From the NCBI GenBank assembly GCA_947471745.1, contig CANJKZ010000469.1, positions 62,001 through 126,000 of the forward strand: a stretch of DNA of 64,000 nt, in the 5' to 3' direction. Positions 56,476 to 64,000 of the stretch are shown in pieces. Under the pieces are notes generated by a model. The model worked only from the letters and a program-made list of their open reading frames with translations. It searched no databases and was not told the DNA's origin. Both the position numbers and the translations under genes were made by a program. The number at the start of each line of letters is the position of its first letter. Within the stretch, counting starts at the first letter, position 1. The stretch is from Closterium sp. Naga37s-1. Lineage: Eukaryota; Streptophyta; Zygnematophyceae; Desmidiales; Closteriaceae.

Positions 56476-58871
56476 CACCTCCTCCTCCTGTCTCTGGATT
56501 TCGGACCCTTGGTCTCCCCTCTCCCTCTCCTCCCTCCTCCCCCTCTCCTCCCATCTCTGGTCCTCCGCTTCCTCCTCCTGACCCCTCCCCAGCTGTTTTC
56601 CCTCCTCCTCTGCCCCCGTTGTCCCCTCCTCTTTCTCACACTTGGTCTTCGCGTCGCTCTCCTCATGCTCGTCACTCGTCTCCTGTTCCCTTCACTGACC
56701 TTCGTACTGCCCTGTTTCGTTCTAGTCCGCCTCGTTCGTCTCCTTCTGTACTTTCTTCTCCTCCTGAGTCGGCTCTCACTGCTTCCCTCTCTACTCCTGT
56801 CACAGACTACTACCGCACGTACCGTCCTGTTCTCTCTCGTGTTCTCGCCTCTCTTGTTACTGACCCACGTGCTTCTCTGTCCTCTGTCTCCGCTCTTACT
56901 GCCGCAGTCACTGAGTTTGCCTCTACTCGTCGCCTTGACTACGCAACCAGTCTTGTGGCTGCTCCTCCTACCAGTCCTCTGGCCGTCGGGGGTGAGTCTG
57001 CCCTTGGCTGTGACGCCCTAGAGGACAGGCAGTTTGAGCTAGAGTTCCTGGCAGCCGCTTCCCCTCATCTCTGTGCCATGCTGCTCGCCCCTGAGGGAGA
57101 CCCCGACGCCCTTGACATACCGACTCCTCGCACTTACGCTGAGGCAGTGTCAGGGCCTTGGGCCTCTCAGTGGAGAGCTGCCATGGACTCAGAGATGGCC
57201 TCCTACAGATCCACAGGCACTTACGTCGACGAGGTTCCCCCCCCTGGGGCGAACGTAGTCGATGGCATGTGGATCTTCAGGGTGAAGCGGCCACCGGGAT
57301 CTCCTCCGGTCTTCAAGGCGCGCTATGTGGCTAGAGGTTTCAGTCAGCGCGAGGGAGTTGACTTCTTTCAGACCTTCGCGCCTACCCCGAAGATGACCAC
57401 TCTTCGGGTGTTACTGCACGTAGCAGCACAGAGAGACTACGAGTTACAATCTCTCGACTTCTCTACTGCTTTCCTTCAGGGTAGCCTACACGAGGAGGTC
57501 TGGCTGCGTCGTCCCTCTGCCTTCACTGGCACCTTCCCTCCTGGGACCCAGTGGAGGTTGAGGCGACCGGTCTACGGCCTCCGTCAGGCTCCTCGTGAGT
57601 GGCACGACACCCTTCGTTCTACCCTGTCTGACCTCGGTTTCCAGCCGTCTTCTGCCGACCCGTCGCTGTTTGTTCGGCGTGGCTCCACACCGTTCTTTGT
57701 ACTGGTCTACGTCGACGACCTGGTTTTCGCCACTTCTGACAGGGTTGCTTTGGCTGACGTGAAGCGCGAACTGCAGAAGAGACACACGTGCACTGACCTT
57801 GGTGAGCTGCGCCACTACCTTGGCCTGCAGATCACCAGGGACAGAGCCGCTCGCACCATTACACTCTCACAGTCACACATGGTGCAGCAGGTCCTTCAGC
57901 GGTTCGAGCTTCAGCACTCCACAGTACAGCGCACACCTCTTGCTGTTGACCACAGACTCACTGGACCCTTCCCTGACGAGCCGTTTGAGCCTAGTGGTCC
58001 TTACGCAGAGCTTGTGGGCTGCCTCATGTACCTAATGACTTGTACTCGCCCGGACCTCGCCTTCCCTCTCAGCATCCTTGCATGCTTTGTTGCGCCAGGG
58101 AGACACCGTCCAGTTCACTGGACAGCTGCTGTGAGGGTGGCGAAGTACCTAGTGACGACATCAGGCGTGGGGCTGGTTCTTGGAGGGCAGCAGTCTGTTG
58201 TACTTACTGGACACTGTGACTCTTCTTACGCCGACGACACCAAGACTCACAGGTCTACTCGGGGGTACTGCTTCAGCCTGGGCTCTGGAGCTGTTTCGTG
58301 GAGGTCCACGCGTTCCTCCTCGGTCTCGACCTCTACTGCTGAGGCCGAGATCTACGCTGGAGCCATGGCTGCACAGGAGCTGCGTTGGTTGACCTTCTTG
58401 CTCACCGACCTTGGTGAGCGGCCGAGCTCTGCACCGACCTTGTTCACTGACAACAAGGCGTCAATTCTCCTCTTTCGAGAGCCGCGACTGGAGAGCAGAG
58501 TGAAGCACATCAACGTCAGGTACTTTCTTCTGCGAGAGTTGCAGAGGCGTGGACAGGCTCGCTTCGACTTTGTGGAGTCCGAGGCCAACACTGCAGACAT
58601 CTTCACCAAGGCGCTTCCGCCTTGTGACCACCAGAGGTGTTGTGTGCAGTTAGGTCACGTTGACACAGGTTCTCGCCTTGCGTAGTCTTGAGTTCTCTGC
58701 TTGCTTCGTTTGTACGCTTTATATATACCTCTGTGAACTCTTGAACTGACCTTGTAGCTCTTTTGCTTGTGCTCGGAGTGTGTGGTGACGTTGTGATCCA
58801 CCCTGAGCTTTGTTTCTTTGTGACTGGTCTTGTGACCGTACACTTTTGGTTTTGCTTGACACCCCTCACTT

Positions 58872-58885
58872 AGACTATGGGGGTG
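58872..58885 (+). promoter_or_regulatory. Copia-1 polypurine tract
   Basis: GACTATGGGGGTG-type sequence immediately precedes the 3' LTR. It is a weak but correctly placed primer site for plus-strand synthesis. Confidence 0.6.
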
Positions 58886-58994
58886 TGTCAAATGTTGTAG
58901 TCTTAGTGATGTGTGTTATAGGGGGTACAACTATTAGGGTTAGGTTTATGTACCCCAACCAACCTTAGTAAAAAAAACACTTTCATTCTTGACA
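58886..58994 (+). repeat. Copia-1 3' LTR (109 bp)
   Basis: Identical to 51822-51930 base for base, followed by the TSD TGTAC. Confidence 0.97.
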
Positions 58995-58999
58995 TGTAC

Positions 59000-59217
59000 C
59001 CCTTAGAGTACATGGCTAGCTAGGTCGATTGGTATTCCCTTGTAATCTTATTTATAGTGCTGTATTTGCATGTTTTTATTATCTCAAGCATTTTACATTT
59101 ACTCTGCTATTGAGGTCAAGGGCCCACCACTACACAACTGTGTGCGAACCTTCCTGAGGTGATCCTAGGCACGATCAACTTCTGATCGCAACAGAAATAA
59201 CGTAGCTGAACGGTAAG
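59000..59217. other. Intergenic stretch between Copia-1 and the hAT-like element
   Basis: No gene. It contains ACATGGCTAGCTAGG (59011) and GGGCCCACCACTAC (59121). The latter also occurs in the Copia-2 leader near 60940, so this may be a decayed Copia leader. Confidence 0.4.
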
Positions 59218-59225
59218 TGTTCACA

Positions 59226-60292
59226 CAGGGCTGATTTTATCAGGGTAATTACCCTGATTTCAGGGTGATTTTAGACTTGTCACATTCTGGTCCCTTTAAT
59301 TTCAGGTTTAACGACTTCTGAACATTGATCCTGTCAGAGTAGTACTTTAGCGAACCCTGAAATTTTGTATACACTCACAGAGTAGTGTTCTTAAGGACCC
59401 TGTCCATACAGAGTATGCGTCTTGTTGACCCTGAATGCAACGTTATCGGGATGAAGCTTCCATGAATCTTCGTCCTGATAACCCCCATGTGCGTAATCAT
59501 GATTACGATTCCACCCATCTCAGGGACTCCATGCGCGCAATCAAGGTTATCGCAGTACACTACGTACCTGTTAACATGACTAGACATTTGGTTTCTGATT
59601 TCTGTTGAGCTGTAAACTTAAACCGAGCAAACAAATCGCGATCTGGCGGATCGCAGAGTGATTCGGCAGGAGATGAAAAAAAAACCATCCGTAGTGAAAC
59701 ACCGTATTGCCATGTGACTGATAGTTTTTAGTAATCAGCTGTTTTTCGCTAACTATCGAAAAAAACATGTGTAAGTTAGAATACTTTGTGAAAATAAACG
59801 AGACACTGATATTGAGAAACGTACCCCCCCCACCAAAACCAGGTCGAGTCTTGACACCCCTCCCATGAGCAGCCCGTCCCCCCATTTCCTCCCCCCCTTC
59901 TCCCCTTTCTCTTATGCGGACGACCCGCAGTCACGACCCCACCCAACCCACTCACTTGGTCCCTCCCCTTTTGCACACCCCTGACTCTCGCCCCTTGCGC
60001 TCCTAGGAGATCCTCCCACGCCACATGCACTCCCTCCAGCCAATCCAGCCCAATCCAACTAGATTTCTCGCGTCAAACACGTCACTGTTTTTCTCGCCAA
60101 ACTGGAAAGAAGAAGAAAAAAATCAACCCTGATTTCAATTCGCCAACCCTGACAGTTCAGACATACAATTTCGTGAACCCTGAACATCGCAAGAAGGCTC
60201 AAGCTTGGCGTTTTGCGGAAAATGTGCCTTCAGGGTAAAAAAAAAATTGCGCGATTGAAAACAGGGTAGCCATATTTGAATCGTCAGCCCTG
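59226..60292. mobile_element. hAT-like non-autonomous DNA transposon, 1,067 bp
   Basis: Ends are CAGGGCTGA (59226-59234) and TCAGCCCTG (60284-60292), perfect 9-bp TIRs. The flanking 8-bp TSD TGTTCACA is at 59218-59225 and 60293-60300. An 8-bp TSD and CAGGG ends are hallmarks of hAT. CAGGGT/ACCCTGA motifs recur near both ends (59241, 59251, 59261, 59357, 60128, 60176, 60234, 60262), as subterminal transposase-binding repeats do in hAT elements. A 20-bp perfect palindrome lies at 59239-59258 and a 16-bp one at 59492-59507. There is no transposase ORF; short - strand ORFs look random. Confidence 0.9.
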
Positions 60293-60300
60293 TGTTCACA

Positions 60301-60529
60301 TTTACACATGTGCATTCATCACAACATTGTTACGGTATTACTTGTTCTGCCCATGTCTTCAAAGAACTCGTACGGTATAGTATTGCTGCCAGTATAACAA
60401 GTCAAGCACTCACCGGTTCGGTAACCCCTAGGCCGGTATATCCTGTGGGCCGTTCATTTTCTTGCAAATGACACCACACCATCCATCCATCCATCCACAC
60501 CACCACACCATCCATCCTGTGGGCAGCAC
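60301..60529. other. Short intergenic stretch with (CCAT)n
   Basis: No gene is seen. A (CCAT)n microsatellite lies at about 60479-60516, with CATCCTGTGGGC-like sequence repeated on either side. Confidence 0.6.
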
Positions 60530-60770
60530 ATGGTGGGCTCCGAGCGTTACATATCCAACGCCGTCGCCACCCCCGCCGTCACCTATGTCACCGTGGCGAA
60601 CAACACGCACCTGCGCGCAAGCGCGCAAGGCATTGTAGTACTCTCAGCCCATGGGAGCAGAACGCACATCACGTTGAACGACGTGCTGATCGTGCAGAAC
60701 CTGCGTTTTAATCTCCTCTCGGCGGCGCAGCTCATGGATTGCGGGGTCGACCTCAGCACCGACCCCGAGA
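60530..60770 (+). pseudogene. Copia-3: protease-region remnant of another Copia element
   Basis: The frame encodes HMVGSERYISN, then LNDVLIVQNLRFNLLSAAQL and DCGVD. This matches the Copia segment just after the protease active site (H-M-T-G..., L..VL.VP.L..NLLS...L). The DSG triad itself is missing upstream. It is interrupted at 60770 by the Copia-2 LTR. It differs from the Copia-1 and Copia-2 protease regions, so it is a different family. Confidence 0.8.
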
Positions 60771-60897
60771 TGTCAAACTTATGTTATAGCATGTTTAGGC
60801 TATAGTGGGTTAGACAATAGGGGGTACTACATTTCTAGGTTTCCCTATTTGTACCCAACTCATTTCTAGTCATTTCATTCCTCGTACTTCTCTCACA
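60771..60897 (+). repeat. Copia-2 5' LTR (about 127 bp)
   Basis: It starts TGTCAAACTTATG and ends TCTCACA. The end is placed by the following PBS, TGGTATAGAGC (60898-60908), which resembles the initiator tRNA-Met complement TGGTATCAGAGC with one base missing. The 3' LTR is not in the window, so the length is inferred. Confidence 0.8.
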
Positions 60898-61039
60898 TGG
60901 TATAGAGCGAGTTCCCTAGTGGGACCGGTTTTTTTTTAGGGCCCACCACTACGAATTTTTTTTTCCTTACCTGCCCGAAGCGCGCTTCGCTCCTGCCTTA
61001 GTTGCGCCCCTTGCGCCTGCCCTCCCGTCGCGTGCTCTG

Positions 61040-61340
61040 CCCTTAGCGGCCCGTCGCGCCCCTTACGGCCCCTTCGCGGCTCCTTCTCGGCCCTTCGCGG
61101 CCCCTCTTGCGGCCCTTCGCGGCCCCTTCGCGGCCCTTCGCGGCCCCCTCACGGCCCTTCGCGGCCCCTTCGCGGCCCTTCGCGCCCCCCTCACGGCCCT
61201 TCGCGGCCCCTTCGCGGCCCCTTCGCGGCCCTTCGCGGCCCCCCTTCGCGGCCCTTCGCGGCTCTGCCGCCCCGTCGTCGCCGCCCCTGCAGCAGCTGCC
61301 TTCGCCCCTGTTGCCGCCGTAGCGGCTCTGCCGCCCCGTC
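61040..61340 (+). repeat. Copia-2 leader: tandem CGCGGCCCCTT repeats
   Basis: Imperfect units CGCGGCCC(CTT) repeat through the leader, followed by CTGCCGCCCCGTCGTCGCCG-type units. As in Copia-1, the leader is C/G-rich and repetitive although the sequence differs. Confidence 0.85.
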
Positions 61341-61680
61341 GTCGCCGTCCCTGCAGCAGCTACCGTCCCTACTGCAGCAGCAGCTGCCACCGTAGCGACC
61401 CTGCTGCCGCTGCCGAGCCTGCAGCCGCCCTGCCGACGCGCCTGTCCCGGCCCTGCCCTGCCGCCTCGCCACGGCCCCTCCTTCTGGCGGCCCCCTGCTC
61501 TGCCGACGCGCCCCGGCCCAGCCCCACCAGTAGCGGCCCACCACTTCCGCCACTGGTAAGTGCACCGCCGCACCCGCGCCGCCCTGCCTAGCCGAGCCGC
61601 CCTACCGAACCGCCCGCCCTGCCGAGTCGCGCTGCTACTGCTACTGTTGCCGCTAGGCCACGGCTGCTGCTCCTGCTGCT

Positions 61681-64000
61681 ATGGCAAACCCTAATGTACT
61701 CACCTTCGATGCTGAGGGTCGAGCGGTCGATTTGAGGTCTGGGTAGATGATTTGCAGCTGTTCCTGCAGTGCGATAGCAAGGATGGAGTCTCACTGTTTG
61801 ATCTCACTTCTGGCGCCTCTGCTGCACCTGCTGCTGATGCTGCCAGTACTGTTCGCTCACAGTGGACCGCGCGCGATGCTGCTGCCCGTCTTGCTGTCCG
61901 TAGTCACCTGCCGTCTGCTGAGCGCGCGCACTTTAGCCAGTACAAGTCTGCTAGCACTCTGTATACTGCTGTTGTTGCGCGCTACTCCTCCCCTGCCACT
62001 GCTGCCCTTAGCCGCCTCATGCTGCCGTACCTGTTCCCTGACCTAGCCGCTTTTGCCTCAGTCGCTGACCTCATTACGCACCTCCGCACTAGTGACACCC
62101 GCTACCGCGCTGCGCTTCCTGCCGAGTTCTACGCCAAGAACCCCCCCCCTATGTACATCACTCTCTACTACCTCGTCACCCGGCTCCCTGACTCCCTTTG
62201 CTCGGTCAGGGACAACTTCCTCTCCCTTTGCCCCACCACGCTCACCGTTGACCTCCTCGAGGAGCGCCTCCTTGCAGCTGAGAAGAGTATAGTCGCTGTA
62301 GGAGCCTCTCGTGGTGACCCTCGTGCCCCTTTCTTTGAGGGGTGCTCCCCCGTCCCTCTTTTGCCCTCTGTTGCCTCTGCTGCTGCTGTCGACCTCGTTG
62401 GCACCGAGTCGGTCGGCGCTGCGTCTGCTCCTAGTGGCAGGCGCCGCAACAGCAAGGGCAAGGGGGGTGGAGGGGATGGCGGGGGCGGCGGTAGTGGCGG
62501 TGGAGGAGGCGGAGGGGGTGGGGGTGGAGGTGGGAGTGGTGGCGCGAGTGGGGGCTTCGGTGGCAGCGGTGGAGGTGGAGGCGGCGGAGGCAGCGGGAGT
62601 GGGGGTGGAGGTGGCGGCGGCGGCGGAGGAGGTGGGGGTGGCGGGGGTGGTGGTGGGCAGCGGGGAGGCTCTAGCAGTGGCCAGCGCCAGCAGCAGCAGC
62701 GCTCCCGTGAGACCCCATCGCCTCAGCAGCTTCGTGAGTGGTACGCTGGGCGTGGGAGGTCTGGGGGTGCTGGTCCCTGCACCTACGTTCTTCGCACCGG
62801 CGACCGCAGTGGAGAGACGTGCGGAGGCCCGCACACCACACCACGCTGCTTCGGCCGCCTGACTGACGCCTGGCGTACTCAGTTCCCTGGCTCCTCTGAG
62901 ATCCCTCGCTGGGATATTCTGCTTAAGTCGGGGGTTGCTATCTTTGATCTTGATTATGATGCTATGTCTATTAGTGCTGAGGGTGACTGTTACCTGTGTG
63001 TTCCGTCCGACCCGGGCATTGAGGCTGCTGCTCTAGGTGCTAGTGAGTCTGCTGCTCCAGGTGATGGTGAGGCTGCTCTCTCAGGTACCGCGTCGACTCA
63101 GGTCTTGCACACTTTCACCCTTGACTCGGGTGCTTCCCGTTCCTTCTTTCGCGACTGCACCACACTCTCGCCGCTCAGTCGGCCGGTGGCAGTCTCTCTG
63201 GCTGACCCCTCTGGGGGACCAGTTGTGGCCCGTTCCTCCACTGTCCTCCCGTGTCCTGCTGCTCCGTCCGGCTCGCTGTCTGGTCTTCACCTCCCCTCGT
63301 TCTCTACGAACTTGGTGACGGGTGCTGATCTTCAGGATGGGGGTGTTCACCAGTTCACCCCTGCCTACCAGCGTGTGACGCACTGCACGTGTGCTCGGAC
63401 GGGCCGTCACCTGGCCACGTTCACCCGTAGGCCAGGGTCCAGCCTGTACACCCTTACCACTGAGTCTCCTCCTAGTCAGGTAGCCGCGTCGGGTCAGGTG
63501 TTTGCTGCAGCGTCCCGGTCTGGCCCTGAGTCTGCCCCCTGCTCGTGTTGCCTCCTGGCCCACGAGACTCTCCTTTGGCACCACCGCCTTGGTCACCCCT
63601 CCCTGCCTCTGTCTACTCGCCACTCGCTCTCAGCTCTGCCTTCGGATGAGTCCGTAGAGTCGAGTGGCCCGTACCCAGAGCTTGTTGGCTGCCTCATGTA
63701 CCTGATGACCTGCACTCGACCTGACCTTGCATACCCTCTTAGCATTCTGGCACGCTATGTTGCTCCTGGGAGACACAGACCAGAGCACATGGCTGCAGCG
63801 AAGAGGGTGTTGCGCTACTTGTGCAGTACGTCAGGCATGGGGCTTGTGCTTGGAGGGCGGAGTCCAGTGGTCCTCACTGGTCACGCAGATGCTTCTTGGG
63901 CTGACGACCAGGCTACGCAGCGGTCGTCACAGGGTTACACCTTCAGCCTTGGTTCCGGCTCTGTTTCGTGGCGGTCTACCCGCTCGTCTTCTGTTCTCGG
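61681..64000 (+). pseudogene. Copia-2 gag-protease fused to late RT/RNase H
   Basis: The start MANPNVLTFDAEGRAVD matches Copia-1 gag but hits TAG at 61744 because one T is missing in the T run at 61731. The next frame then stays open from about 61716 to the window end. It encodes gag (FEVWVDDLQLFLQ, LPYLFPDLAAFASVADLITH), a Gly tract of about 90 residues (62460-62660), zinc knuckle CX13CX3HX4C (first Cys at 62778), protease DSGAS (63123), TLLWHHRLGHPSLP, then directly GPYPELVGCLMYLMTCTRPD and the RNase H TGHADASWADD. Integrase and RT catalytic residues are absent. Confidence 0.88.

Larger units (their letters stand above)
60771..64000 (+). mobile_element. Copia-2: internally deleted Copia element, cut by the window edge
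   Basis: A 5' LTR of about 127 bp, a PBS, a GC-rich leader, gag, protease and pre-integrase, then a direct junction near 63630 into late RT and RNase H. Relative to Copia-1 about 3.2 kb (integrase and the RT core with YVDD) is absent. The 3' LTR is beyond the window. It is inserted in the Copia-3 remnant. LTR motifs shared with Copia-1 (TGTCAAA, ATAGGGGGTAC, TGTACCC) show related families. Confidence 0.9.

Overview
The window is nuclear DNA of a photosynthetic eukaryote, most likely a streptophyte (charophyte) green alga. The signs are GT-AG introns, two chloroplast-targeted proteins of plant type (a TGD3-like ABC ATPase and a type-A thylakoid FtsH), a plant-style giant VPS13 gene, and plant-type Copia retrotransposons. 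A Zygnematophyceae genome such as Closterium would fit, but that is an inference.

Layout, left to right. 1-3084: a 13-bp minisatellite of about 237 copies. 3161-3862 (-): the first two exons of a TGD3-like gene; the minisatellite lies downstream of the exon-2 splice donor, so it is probably intronic. 4526-44022 (-): one VPS13-type bridge-like lipid-transfer protein gene of about 39.5 kb with dozens of exons. It runs from a chorein-like N-terminus behind a hydrophobic extension, through an SHR-BD/VAB region, a 5.3-kb low-complexity exon and two C2 regions, to the conserved VPS13 C-terminus. 44023-48606: a divergent intergenic region with palindromes and no gene I can name. 48607-51107 (+): FtsH1/5-type thylakoid metalloprotease in three exons. 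51822-58994 (+): a complete Copia element (Copia-1) with identical 109-bp LTRs and a 5-bp target-site duplication (TSD), its coding region broken by two in-frame TAGs and a frameshift. 59226-60292: a hAT-like non-autonomous DNA element with an 8-bp TSD. 60530-60770: a Copia protease remnant (Copia-3). 60771-64000 (+): a second Copia element (Copia-2) inserted in that remnant, cut by the window edge, with an in-frame deletion of integrase and the RT core.

The most unusual feature is in the VPS13 gene. At least a dozen introns contain short tandem arrays or partial duplications that start at, or include, an intron-exon junction. Units are 16, 20, 70, about 110-160, 151 and 154 bp, and each copy carries a splice donor or acceptor beside a piece of the exon. 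One array is a strictly alternating dimer with a 308-bp higher-order period. Another intron holds a 549-bp MITE with 18-bp perfect terminal inverted repeats.

TGD3 and VPS13 both belong to lipid-transport families (chloroplast lipid import and organelle-contact lipid transfer). Their adjacency may be chance. All functions are inferred from sequence motifs; no search was run.
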